Source: Kaistella polysaccharea (GTDB taxonomy: Bacteria; Bacteroidota; Bacteroidia; Flavobacteriales; Weeksellaceae). Taken from it: DNA of 64,000 nt. The position numbers were made by a program, and so were the translations under genes. The notes beneath the pieces are model-generated. The model ran no database searches and was not told the DNA's origin. It saw only the letters and a program-made list of their open reading frames with translations. The stretch is taken from positions 868,001-932,000 of the forward strand of contig NZ_CP084528.1 of the NCBI RefSeq assembly GCF_020410745.1, read 5' to 3'. Shown here piece after piece: positions 17,145 to 25,436 of the stretch (positions are counted from its first letter, which is position 1; every line of letters starts with the position of its first letter).

Positions 17145-18179
17145 TTAAATCACCTCCAAAAACGCCATGGTGTCTACATGGTCTGCATACGTAGACAAGG
17201 CAGGATTTTGCGCTTCGCCAAAATAGATTGAATCCAAACCTAATTCAGATTTCGCAACGATCGCCTGAATATTCTGGTCGTTTTCAGCAATGAAACTTTC
17301 GACCTCTCCCAGGTTTTTATACCGTGTAAAATTTAAGACTGATAAAGGGGAAAATAAATCTGCATCTTCCTTCAGCATTACAAAATTATTATCCCAGAAT
17401 CTTTCCTGATTAAGCAAATAAATTGCACGGTTATATTCGTAATTATTAGCGTATTTGTGATGATTGATTACATTTTTAAAAGCGATGAAACTTTCAAACA
17501 GACGGTCTATCAAAAAGTCCTCGGGAATAAAAAGACGGGTTACATTCCGACAACCCAAACCATAATACCGGAAAATATCTTGCGCCAAAAGTGCAAGTTC
17601 TTCTGGAGTTTCATCTCCTTTTAATACAGCAATTGATGTTCTGTTTTTTCTGATGATACTTAAAGAATCTTTAAAATAATAGTCCAGATAGCGCGCGGTA
17701 TTATTGCTTCCTGTGGCAATTACAGCATCGAAATCCTGAAGTCTTTCCACGAATTCGAACGATACATTTTCCTCTGAAAATAAATTCCATTTGTTGAGAA
17801 GAAACGGAAGCATTGTTTTATCTTTTGAAGACAATTTTATAAGCGGAATGTGCTGGCTTAGAATTACCGAAATCACATCATGCAAGCCTACTAAAGGAAT
17901 GTTTCCCGCCAAAATCAATCCTACTTTCTTCGGGTTTTTGGAGGGTTCGTATACAGACAGCCAATTTTTTATATTTTCTTCCTGCAATAAATTCGCCCAC
18001 TGCGTTAGGGCAAACTTTTGATTTTCAGCCGTAAACCAGGGATTTTCATTTTCCGATTTCCTCAAAACCGAAGAAAATTCTTCATCAATTTCGGTATAAT
18101 TTTCAGGATTCTTTTCTAAAAAATCAGTAATATACCTGCTTAATTTACAAAGGCCTGAAATTTGTTTTTCTAACTTCAT
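17145..18179 (-). CDS. Acyl-CoA reductase (LuxC-related)
   Basis: The 344-aa protein resembles LuxC-type acyl-CoA reductases of the aldehyde dehydrogenase superfamily, which reduce acyl-CoA or acyl-thioesters to aldehydes. Supporting motifs are VGLILAGNIPLVGLHDV (nucleotide-binding region, about 85-102), AVIATGSNNTARYLDYYF, and the nucleophile region YYGLGCRNVTRLF with Cys near residue 210. It is cytoplasmic. It is divergent from the ferredoxin gene, whose start is 61 bases away; in many flavobacteria these two genes are neighbours, but no joint pathway is proven. Confidence 0.82.
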   Translation of the reverse strand: MKLEKQISGLCKLSRYITDFLEKNPENYTEIDEEFSSVLRKSENENPWFTAENQKFALTQWANLLQEENIKNWLSVYEPSKNPKKVGLILAGNIPLVGLHDVISVILSQHIPLIKLSSKDKTMLPFLLNKWNLFSEENVSFEFVERLQDFDAVIATGSNNTARYLDYYFKDSLSIIRKNRTSIAVLKGDETPEELALLAQDIFRYYGLGCRNVTRLFIPEDFLIDRLFESFIAFKNVINHHKYANNYEYNRAIYLLNQERFWDNNFVMLKEDADLFSPLSVLNFTRYKNLGEVESFIAENDQNIQAIVAKSELGLDSIYFGEAQNPALSTYADHVDTMAFLEVI

Positions 18180-18206
18180 TCTATGGGAAAATTGGGGGAT
18201 TTTTAG

Positions 18207-18214
18207 TAATTTTG
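18207..18214 (+). promoter_or_regulatory. Putative -7 box of the ferredoxin gene
   Basis: TAATTTTG matches TAnnTTTG and lies 26 bases before the ATG at 18241. The -33 element is weak: a TTG at 18192-18194 is closer than the usual spacing. Confidence 0.4.
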
Positions 18215-18240
18215 TGCAAATTTAAATAAATAAAGTAGCA

Positions 18241-18591
18241 ATGGCTATTAAAATAACAGACGAATGTATCAATTGTGGCGCTTGTGAACCGGAATGTCCG
18301 AACAACGCTATATATGAAGGTGCCGTAGATTGGAAAGCTTCCGATGGAACGGCCTTAAAAGGAAAAGTAGTCATGAAATCCGGATTAACCGTTGACGCTG
18401 ATGCGCCACAGGAACCGGTAAGTGATGACATCTATTTCATAGTGACTGATAAATGTACAGAGTGTATGGGCTTTCATGAAGAACCTCAGTGTGCTGCCGT
18501 TTGCCCGGTAGACTGCTGTATTCCAGATGAAGATCATGTAGAATCTGAAGAAAGTTTGCTGGAGAAAAAAGCGTTTCTTCACGGCGAATAA
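18241..18591 (+). CDS. 2[4Fe-4S] ferredoxin
   Basis: The 116-aa protein carries two four-cysteine cluster motifs: CINCGACEPECP at residues 9-20 and a C-terminal set CTECMGFHEEPQCAAVCPVDCC at roughly 76-97 (given here as its cysteine pattern C-x2-C-x8-C-x3-C). The widened spacing of the second motif is the Alvin-type (bacterial long-loop) form, usually giving low-potential clusters. A 40-residue segment between the motifs is acidic. It would carry electrons in the cytoplasm. It is a single-gene unit with a terminator at 18602. Confidence 0.9.
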   Translation: MAIKITDECINCGACEPECPNNAIYEGAVDWKASDGTALKGKVVMKSGLTVDADAPQEPVSDDIYFIVTDKCTECMGFHEEPQCAAVCPVDCCIPDEDHVESEESLLEKKAFLHGE

Positions 18592-18601
18592 GAATACAAT
18601 G

Positions 18602-18619
18602 CCGCTCCGTAAAGGGCGG
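18602..18619 (+). terminator. Terminator of the ferredoxin gene
   Basis: CCGCTCC (18602-18608) pairs with GGGCGG (18614-18619) with one bulged T, and TTTTTGTCTTT follows. It lies 11 bases past the stop codon. Confidence 0.75.
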
Positions 18620-18680
18620 TTTTTGTCTTTATTTACGTAATGTTTTCAGACCTTAAAATTTTTTAATTAACATCATTATC

Positions 18681-19745
18681 ATGAGTAAAAAACACAATTT
18701 CAGTGCAGGTCCCTGCATTTTACCTCAAGAAGTTTTCGAAAAATCGGCCGAAGCGATTCTAGATTTTAACGGCATCGGTCTTTCTCTGTTGGAAATATCG
18801 CACCGCAGCAAAGATTTTGTAGCGGTAATGGACGAAGCTCGTGCTATTGTGAAAAGATTAATGAAGTTGGGCGATGATTATGAAGTTCTTTATCTTGGCG
18901 GCGGCGCAAGTTTGCAGTTTGTCATGGTTCCGTTCAATTTGATGAAATTGGAGAATGGGAAAGCAGCATATCTCGACACCGGAACATGGGCTGCAGGCGC
19001 GATTAAAGAAGGAAAAAAACTGGGAACCGTAGATGTTGTAGGTTCTTCGAAAGAGAAAAACTACTCCTATATTCCAAAAGATTACAACGTAGGAAGTGAA
19101 TATGATTATTTCCACTGCACGTCTAACAATACCATTTACGGAACACAAATGAAAGCGTTTCCAAAAGTGGATACTTTGTTGGTTTGTGATATGAGCTCTG
19201 ATATATTTTCAAGAGAAATAGACTTTTCTCAGTTCGATGTGATTTACGCTGGAGCCCAAAAAAATATGGGTCCCGCAGGAACAACTTTAGTGGTTGTAAA
19301 AAAAGAAATATTAGGTAAAACAGGCCGAGATATTCCTTCTTATCTGGACTATTCATTACAGATTGCAAAAGAATCAATGTTTAATACTCCACCGGTTTTT
19401 CCTATCTATGCATCTCTTTTGACGTTGCAACATCTGGAAAATAATGGAGGAATTGCAGCCGCGGAAAAAAGAAATAACGCGAAAGCCGAATTGCTATATT
19501 CTGAAATTGACCGCAACCCTTTATTTGAAACATTTTGTGTGGAGGAAGACCGATCTATAATGAATGTTTCATTTAAATTAGTGGATGATTCCAAAAAAGA
19601 GGAGTTTGACAATGCGTGGAAAAATGCAGGAATTAACGGCTTAAATGGCCACCGCAGTTTGGGTGGTTACCGCGCCAGTATGTATAACGCGTTGCCCATT
19701 GAGAGTGTTCAGGTTTTAGTTGACGTAATGAAAAATTTAAAATAA
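18681..19745 (+). CDS. serC: Phosphoserine aminotransferase
   Basis: SerC converts 3-phosphohydroxypyruvate and glutamate to phosphoserine in serine synthesis (and can act in vitamin B6 synthesis). The 354-aa protein begins KHNFSAGPCILP, the family hallmark, with LGGGASLQF near 73-82 and the PLP-binding Lys in YAGAQKNMGPAG near 194. The C-terminus GGYRASMYNALP binds substrate phosphate. It is the first gene of a tight operon: serA starts two bases after its stop codon. Confidence 0.96.
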   Translation: MSKKHNFSAGPCILPQEVFEKSAEAILDFNGIGLSLLEISHRSKDFVAVMDEARAIVKRLMKLGDDYEVLYLGGGASLQFVMVPFNLMKLENGKAAYLDTGTWAAGAIKEGKKLGTVDVVGSSKEKNYSYIPKDYNVGSEYDYFHCTSNNTIYGTQMKAFPKVDTLLVCDMSSDIFSREIDFSQFDVIYAGAQKNMGPAGTTLVVVKKEILGKTGRDIPSYLDYSLQIAKESMFNTPPVFPIYASLLTLQHLENNGGIAAAEKRNNAKAELLYSEIDRNPLFETFCVEEDRSIMNVSFKLVDDSKKEEFDNAWKNAGINGLNGHRSLGGYRASMYNALPIESVQVLVDVMKNLK

Positions 19746-19746
19746 G

Positions 19747-20727
19747 ATGATAGTTCTTGCAAACGACGGAATATCAAAAGCTGGTGAAGAAGCACTTCAG
19801 GAAGCTGGCATTGAACTCTTGGAAGCAAAAGTTTCCCAAGAACAGTTAGCCAATTTTATAAATGAAAATAAAGTTGATGTTTTATTGGTGAGAAGCGCTA
19901 CAAAAGTTCGTCAGGATCTGATCGACGAATGCCCTTCTTTAAAAATTATTGGGCGCGGCGGTGTTGGTATGGACAATATCGACGTTGAATATGCCATCGA
20001 AAAAGGCTTATATGTAATTAACACACCGAAAGCATCTTCACGTTCAGTGGCAGAAATGGTCTTTGCTCACTTTTTTGCTTTAGCAAGATTTCTCCACGAA
20101 TCTAACAGGTTAATGCCGCTAGAAGGCGAATCACACTTCAAGGCTTTGAAGAAATCTTTCTCCAGCGCCATTGAATTACAGGGAAAAAATTTAGGAGTGA
20201 TTGGCTTCGGAGGAATCGGCCAGGAAGTGGTAAAGATGGGAATTTCTTTAGGGATGAAAGTAAAAGTACTGACCAGAAATCCCAAAACAGAAACACTCTT
20301 TTTAGAATATTTCGACGGACAAAAGATGCAGTTTGAAATTACTTCGGAAACAGATATGAACAATTTTCTGCAGGATTTAAACTTCCTAAGTATCAATACA
20401 CCAGCAACTGAAAATTATATTATTGATAAGGAACAGTTCGAGAAAATGAAAGATGGAATCTACATTGTAAACACAGCCCGTGGCGGTGTAATTAATGAAG
20501 TTTCAATGTTGAATTTTATTGAGTCGGGTAAAATCGCGGGAGCAGCTTTAGATGTTTTCGAAAGTGAACCAGCTCCCGAATTGGCATTATTGATGAATCC
20601 AAATCTTTCATTAACCCCACATTTGGGTGGAAATACCCTCGATGCGCAGGAGAAAATTGGCCGGGAACTGGCAGAACAAATTATTGAGATTAAAAAGAAA
20701 CTCCATTTAACGAATGCCAATATTTAA
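19747..20727 (+). CDS. serA: D-3-phosphoglycerate dehydrogenase-type 2-hydroxyacid dehydrogenase
   Basis: This 326-aa NAD-dependent enzyme would oxidise 3-phosphoglycerate, the first step of serine synthesis. It has GRGGVGMDNID near 74-84, the NAD site GVIGFGGIGQEV near 150-161, the catalytic Arg/Glu/His set in NTARGGVINE, ESEPAPE and LTPHLGGNT. It lacks the ACT and ASB regulatory domains of long SerA proteins, so serine feedback through an ACT domain is not expected. It lies between serC and the DUF1015 gene, overlapping the latter by 14 bases. Position makes the serine role convincing. Confidence 0.92.
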   Translation: MIVLANDGISKAGEEALQEAGIELLEAKVSQEQLANFINENKVDVLLVRSATKVRQDLIDECPSLKIIGRGGVGMDNIDVEYAIEKGLYVINTPKASSRSVAEMVFAHFFALARFLHESNRLMPLEGESHFKALKKSFSSAIELQGKNLGVIGFGGIGQEVVKMGISLGMKVKVLTRNPKTETLFLEYFDGQKMQFEITSETDMNNFLQDLNFLSINTPATENYIIDKEQFEKMKDGIYIVNTARGGVINEVSMLNFIESGKIAGAALDVFESEPAPELALLMNPNLSLTPHLGGNTLDAQEKIGRELAEQIIEIKKKLHLTNANI

Positions 20728-21958
20728 ACCTTTTCGGGGAATTCGTCCGAGTGAAGATTACGTAGATATATTTCCGACGCATCCTCTCGACAATTTCTCA
20801 CAAGATGAAATTAACAAAAAAGCACAGCTGGATTCCTCCTATATCCAGATGGTAAAACCTTTTGTGGTGAGCAAATCAAAAGATGTAGACCGTAATTTGC
20901 GAAAAATACGTACCAATTTTGAGGAACTCTTAGCCGACCGAAAACTGATTCAGGATAATTCTTCCTATTATTTATACGAGCAGATACTTCCAAATAAATC
21001 AATTTTCAGAGGTTTAATGGGTCTTGTAAGTGTAGAAGATTTCTGGAATGGAAATATTAAGAAACACGAATCTACCCTAACGCATCGCAAAGAGAACCTG
21101 GCTTATTATTTAGATAAAGTGAATGTTCAGGCAGAACCAGTGTTGCTGACATACATGGCAAATCCCAAGGTAGAATTGCTGATGAATCACGAAGAAAAGA
21201 ACGTTCCTATTCTCAATTATACAGACGAAAACGGTACCCGACATAAAATATGGCGTATTGATAACCGCCTCAGAATGCAACAATTTAAAGAAGTTCTGGA
21301 GCAAATTGATTCATTTTATATTGCCGACGGTCACCATCGTATTGGTTCCGCGGCACTTCATGCAAAAAACCAGAAAACCAAAAATAAGAAACACAACGGA
21401 ACGGAACTCTACAATTATGTTTATAGTTTTATTGTATCCAACCAATCTATTAAAATTCACGATTACAACAGACTTTTAGAAGATCTCAATGGGTTGAAAC
21501 CGAAAGATTTTTTAAAGAAAATAGAAAAAAACTTTCAGATTCACGAGAAAGGGGAACAGCCGTATTTTCCTTCCCAGAAGTTTCATATTTCCATGTATTT
21601 GGATGGTAAATTTTATTCGCTTCATGTAAAACATGAACTTAGAAAGCAGCAGAGTGAAATGAATGATCTAGATCATCTTCTGCTCGAAAATTACATCATT
21701 AAAGATATATTGGGAATCGATGATCCTAAAACCACTGAAAAAATCACTTATATCAAAGGAAATTCAAGTATCGACGGTATTAATACGATCAAAGAAAGTG
21801 TAGATTCAGGCAAATTTAAAGTAGGATTTGGTATTTATCCTGTCAGCTTTAATGACCTTATTAAAGTTTCTGATAACAAGACGGTCATGCCACCAAAATG
21901 TACTTATATTGAACCAAAACTCGTCACTGCTTTATTGATGTACGATATGAAACAGTAA
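20714..21958 (+). CDS. DUF1015 family protein in the serine operon
   Basis: The 414-aa protein starts MPIFKPFRGIRPSEDYVDIF and has FYIADGHHRIGSAAL near 200, both typical of DUF1015, a family with a ParB/sulfiredoxin-like fold. Some DUF1015 members are serine kinase-related (SerK-like) in archaea and anaerobes, and the constant place beside serC and serA in Bacteroidota fits a role in serine metabolism, but this is inferred. Its start overlaps serA by 14 bases, which points to translational coupling. No signal peptide is seen. Confidence 0.85.
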   Translation: MPIFKPFRGIRPSEDYVDIFPTHPLDNFSQDEINKKAQLDSSYIQMVKPFVVSKSKDVDRNLRKIRTNFEELLADRKLIQDNSSYYLYEQILPNKSIFRGLMGLVSVEDFWNGNIKKHESTLTHRKENLAYYLDKVNVQAEPVLLTYMANPKVELLMNHEEKNVPILNYTDENGTRHKIWRIDNRLRMQQFKEVLEQIDSFYIADGHHRIGSAALHAKNQKTKNKKHNGTELYNYVYSFIVSNQSIKIHDYNRLLEDLNGLKPKDFLKKIEKNFQIHEKGEQPYFPSQKFHISMYLDGKFYSLHVKHELRKQQSEMNDLDHLLLENYIIKDILGIDDPKTTEKITYIKGNSSIDGINTIKESVDSGKFKVGFGIYPVSFNDLIKVSDNKTVMPPKCTYIEPKLVTALLMYDMKQ

Positions 21959-22012
21959 TATCTGCTTATTGTAATTATTTTTTTTTAAATTTGAGTGATC
22001 AATATAAAAAAA

Positions 22013-23377
22013 ATGAAATACTCTTTTATAAAAATACTTCCGCTCTTTCTGGGCGGATTTTTATTTGCCCAAAAAGACGCTGATTCTATTCAATTCAAAA
22101 ATATTTCTGATGAGATGTTGGTGAACGGAACTGCTTATGAAAACCTACGCGATTTAACGCAAAACATCGGACACCGATTAAGTGGCTCTGCTGCTTATGA
22201 AAAATCCGTTGACTGGGCAGTTTTAAAATTGAAAGAAGCGGGCGCCGATAAAGTCTGGAAAGAAGAAGTCATAGTTCCAGTTTGGGAACGCGGCAGAGAA
22301 TCTCTTCAGATAAAAGACGGAAATGGAAAGTGGAAATCTTTAAAAATGCTTTCCTTAGGAAATTCTGAAGGGACAAAAGGAAAAGACGTAGAAGCCGAAA
22401 TTGTGTTTGTAAAAAATAAAGAAGATTTCGATAAACTTCCAGATGCTGCCGTAAAAGGGAAAATTATATTCTTTAATTATCCATTTAATCAAAAATTTAT
22501 TATGACAGGACAGGCATATGGAGATGCGAATATTTACCGACGTGCGACTGCTTCCTGGGCTGGTAAAAGAGGAGCCAAAGCGGTGATCATTCGGTCGCTT
22601 TCTTCTGCTTTTGATGACGTTCCGCATACAGGAATGATGCGGTACGCAGAAGATGATCAGGTTAAAATTCCGGCTGTTGCCATCGGACCGAAAAGTGCTG
22701 ATGAATTAGAAAAAACTTTAAAAACTCAAAAAGTATTTGCGAAATTAAATTCCAACGCGACCATGAAAGGTGAGAAACTTTCGCACTCTGTGATCGGCGA
22801 AATTACCGGAAATAAAGACAAAAGTGTCATCGTTGTGGGTGGGCATTTAGATTCCTGGGACGTTGGCGACGGTGCCCAAGATGACGGTGCCGGAATTGTG
22901 CAAAGTATTGAAGTATTAAGAACCTTTAAAAAACTCGGCATTAAAAATAATCATACCATTCGCGTCGTTTGTTTTGCCAATGAAGAAAACGGAGTGAAAG
23001 GTGGAAATCAGTATGCCGAAAATATTAAGAAAAATAATGAGAAGCATCTTTTCGCCATTGAAAGTGATGGCGGAGGTTTTACGCCGCGGGGAATCGGTTT
23101 GGTAATGAGCCCGGAAAAACGTCAGCAAATTCAATCCTGGAGAACTCTTTTCTTGCCATATGGCGTTTATAATTTTGAAATCCAGTATGCGGGAACCGAT
23201 ATAGAACCGATGGAACCTTTGGGTGTTCCTTTGGCCGAACTTATTCCTGATTCTCAGAGATATTTTGATATTCACCATTCCGAGGAAGATACTTTTGATA
23301 AAGTAAACCGTCGGGAATTGTTGCTGGGTGCAGTTGCAATGGGACAATTAATCTACATGGTCGATAAAAACTGGTAA
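22013..23377 (+). CDS. Exported M28 family metallopeptidase (carboxypeptidase Q / PGCP-like)
   Basis: The protein (454 aa from ATG 22013; a GTG 18 bases upstream is less likely) has a signal peptide (MKYSFIKILPLFLGGFLFAQ). It has a protease-associated insert and an M28 catalytic core. Zinc ligands are in VVGGHLDSWDVGDGAQDDGAG (His and bridging Asp), FANEENGVKGG (the catalytic and ligand Glu), IESDGGGF (Asp) and HSEEDTFDKV (His). It would release amino acids from peptides in the periplasm. The dgkA-like gene starts on its stop codon (TAATG overlap), so the two are translated from one message. Confidence 0.88.
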   Translation: MKYSFIKILPLFLGGFLFAQKDADSIQFKNISDEMLVNGTAYENLRDLTQNIGHRLSGSAAYEKSVDWAVLKLKEAGADKVWKEEVIVPVWERGRESLQIKDGNGKWKSLKMLSLGNSEGTKGKDVEAEIVFVKNKEDFDKLPDAAVKGKIIFFNYPFNQKFIMTGQAYGDANIYRRATASWAGKRGAKAVIIRSLSSAFDDVPHTGMMRYAEDDQVKIPAVAIGPKSADELEKTLKTQKVFAKLNSNATMKGEKLSHSVIGEITGNKDKSVIVVGGHLDSWDVGDGAQDDGAGIVQSIEVLRTFKKLGIKNNHTIRVVCFANEENGVKGGNQYAENIKKNNEKHLFAIESDGGGFTPRGIGLVMSPEKRQQIQSWRTLFLPYGVYNFEIQYAGTDIEPMEPLGVPLAELIPDSQRYFDIHHSEEDTFDKVNRRELLLGAVAMGQLIYMVDKNW

Positions 23378-23730
23378 TGAAAAAACCACCAATTCATCGC
23401 AGTTTTGGGAATGCTCTAAAAGGTATTTTCTGGATTCTGCGAAATGAACGAAATTTTCAGATTGAACTTCTTGCATTGTTAGCCAATGTGGTGCTCATCT
23501 TTTACTTTAAAGTCAATGGTATGGACGCAGCAATCATTATTATCGTTTGTTTTGCCGTGCTTAGCCTGGAAATGCTCAATACGTGTGTGGAAAAGATTTG
23601 CGACCTTATTCAGCCGGATTTCGACAGTCGCATTAAAGTGATCAAAGATGTTGCAGCTGGTTCGGTTTTTATCATGGTGATTGCGGCAGTGATCATCGGA
23701 CTATTAATTTATCCTAAATACTTGTACTAA
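23377..23730 (+). CDS. Diacylglycerol/undecaprenol kinase family protein (DgkA type)
   Basis: This 117-aa membrane protein has three hydrophobic segments and the family motifs ALKGIFWILRNERNFQIEL, LEMLNTCVEKICD (catalytic Glu and nucleotide-binding region) and KVIKDVAAGSV. Gram-positive-like members phosphorylate undecaprenol for cell-wall lipid recycling; Gram-negative DgkA acts on diacylglycerol. The sequence is closer to the undecaprenol kinase type, but this is inference. Start overlaps the M28 peptidase stop. It converges with a patatin gene, and their 3-prime ends overlap by 17 bases. Confidence 0.88.
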   Translation: MKKPPIHRSFGNALKGIFWILRNERNFQIELLALLANVVLIFYFKVNGMDAAIIIIVCFAVLSLEMLNTCVEKICDLIQPDFDSRIKVIKDVAAGSVFIMVIAAVIIGLLIYPKYLY

Positions 23731-24499
23731 AGACACTTTCATCAAAAGAACTCTTCGCAGCCTGATAACCAATCTCGAAAATTTCGTCCAGACGGTGTGC
23801 TTTCCTTTCAAAAGTCCCGTACTGCGCTAACTTTTGCGACGTAATAAACCAATCACAATAAGAGAATTTATAAATTTCCGTACGGTGTGATAACAGTTCG
23901 TAGGCTCGCGACGTAATTGATTTGATAGAGTGAAGATCACTTAATTCTACGTTTTGCGGAGGCGACACATAGACGCCAACGAGCTGCTTGCAGTCATGCG
24001 TAAGAATATCTGCAGGGAAATTATTTAAAACGCCACCATCGCTATACATTTCATTGCCAACAACATATGGTGTTGTAATTCCGGGAATTGAGCAGGAAGC
24101 AATAATCGCATCGACTACTTTATCGGTTGGAGAAAATATTTTTTGTTTCCCCGAAACCAGTTCTGTTGCAATAATCTTGATTTCTTTATTTAAATCTCCA
24201 AGGACCATTTCGCCGAAAATCGGATTAAGATACGTGGAGAAAATAAGCGAGGAAACAAGGCCAGGTTTATTAAACGTGAAATGCCGCCAGTTAAAAAAAT
24301 AGACGGATTTAAAAAAATCAAGAATCTCCTCAGGATTTTTTCCCACGACATAAAGTGCTCCGACAATAGAGCCAGCACTGCAACAAGCCACTACATCTGG
24401 AGAAATTTCTTTCTCTGCCAGAAATTTTAAAACTCCAGCATGCGCCACGCCTTTCGTTCCGCCACCGGAAAGAACCAATCCCAGACTGTATTTTTCCAT
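23714..24499 (-). CDS. Patatin-like phospholipase, copy A
   Basis: The 261-aa protein is a patatin-type Ser-Asp hydrolase. The oxyanion loop SGGGTKGVAHAG is at 11-22, the nucleophile Ser41 lies in CCSAGS, and the catalytic Asp154 in SDGG. The nucleophile motif is CxSxG instead of the usual GxSxG: the first Gly is Cys39. It has no signal peptide and would act on lipids at the inner face of the membrane. It is a tandem paralogue of the gene at 24577. It has its own -7 box. Confidence 0.88.
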   Translation of the reverse strand: MEKYSLGLVLSGGGTKGVAHAGVLKFLAEKEISPDVVACCSAGSIVGALYVVGKNPEEILDFFKSVYFFNWRHFTFNKPGLVSSLIFSTYLNPIFGEMVLGDLNKEIKIIATELVSGKQKIFSPTDKVVDAIIASCSIPGITTPYVVGNEMYSDGGVLNNFPADILTHDCKQLVGVYVSPPQNVELSDLHSIKSITSRAYELLSHRTEIYKFSYCDWFITSQKLAQYGTFERKAHRLDEIFEIGYQAAKSSFDESVFSTSI

Positions 24500-24512
24500 A
24501 TCTTAAGTTTTT

Positions 24513-24520
24513 CAAAATTA
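24513..24520 (-). promoter_or_regulatory. Putative -7 box of patatin copy A
   Basis: The minus strand reads TAATTTTG, 13 bases before the ATG at 24499, matching TAnnTTTG. It shows that copy A can be transcribed apart from copy B. Confidence 0.4.
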
Positions 24521-24576
24521 CGAAACAGCACTTAAATCTCTTCTTTTTCAACCAGTTTATTGATATGCTACCCTTT

Positions 24577-25362
24577 TCATGTTATCAATTTATAGCTGCA
24601 TTCTTCGTAGGAATTTTTTGCTGCCTCATATCCAATTTGGAAAATCTCTTCTAACCGGCTCGATTTCCGTTCGAAAATGCCATACTTTGAGAGTTTTTGA
24701 GGGCTGATGAACCAATCACAATAAGAAAATTTATACATTTCAATTCGGTGCGAAAGCAGTTCGTAAGCGCGCGTGGTGATTGCTTTGATAGAGTTTAATT
24801 CAGACACTTCTACTTTATGAGACGGCGAGACATAAACTCCTATTAATTTCTTGCAGTCGTGGTAAATAATATCAGCCGGAAAATTATCTGAAACGCCACC
24901 ATCGCTGTACATTTCATTCCCGATGACATACGGTGTGATAATTCCGGGAATGGAACAGGATGCGATCACCGCATCTACAATCTTATCTTTTTTTTCAAAA
25001 ATCTTTTGCTTGCCTGAAACCAATTCCGTCGCTACAATTTTTACTTTTATTGGCAGATGGCCGAGCGTCATGTCCGCGAAAATGGGTAGTAAATAGTTGG
25101 CAAAAATCTCTGATGAAATGAGGCCCGGTTTATTAAAAGTAAAATGCCACCAATTAAAAAAGTACACCGACTTGAAAAAATCAAGAATTTCTTCTGGAGT
25201 TTTACCGACCGCATAAAGTGTTCCCACAATTGAACCTGCACTGCAACAGGCCAAAATATCGGGGCGCAAATTCTGTTCGGAAAGAAACTTGATCACGCCA
25301 GCGTGTGCAACACCTTTTGTTCCGCCGCCAGAAAGTACCAACCCAAGCTTGTAACTTTTCAT
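24577..25362 (-). CDS. Patatin-like phospholipase, copy B
   Basis: This 261-aa protein aligns with copy A along the whole length and shares its unusual CCSAGS nucleophile motif (Ser41) and the SDGG Asp (Asp154). I chose ATG 25362 rather than the GTG three bases upstream because this matches the copy A start. The two differ at many positions, mostly conservative, so the duplication is old. The gap to copy A is 77 bases. No clear promoter is seen between the S9 peptidase terminator and this gene. Confidence 0.88.
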   Translation of the reverse strand: MKSYKLGLVLSGGGTKGVAHAGVIKFLSEQNLRPDILACCSAGSIVGTLYAVGKTPEEILDFFKSVYFFNWWHFTFNKPGLISSEIFANYLLPIFADMTLGHLPIKVKIVATELVSGKQKIFEKKDKIVDAVIASCSIPGIITPYVIGNEMYSDGGVSDNFPADIIYHDCKKLIGVYVSPSHKVEVSELNSIKAITTRAYELLSHRIEMYKFSYCDWFISPQKLSKYGIFERKSSRLEEIFQIGYEAAKNSYEECSYKLIT

Positions 25363-25385
25363 CACTAATAGTATTTAAAACAAAA

Positions 25386-25410
25386 AAACCGCAATAAAAT
25401 GTTGCGGTTT
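25386..25410 (-). terminator. Terminator of the S9 peptidase gene
   Basis: On the minus strand AAACCGCAA pairs with TTGCGGTTT around a seven-base loop, followed by TTTT. It lies 27 bases past the stop codon at 25437. Confidence 0.8.
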
Positions 25411-25436
25411 AGTATTTAAGATGGGATTGCAGAACT

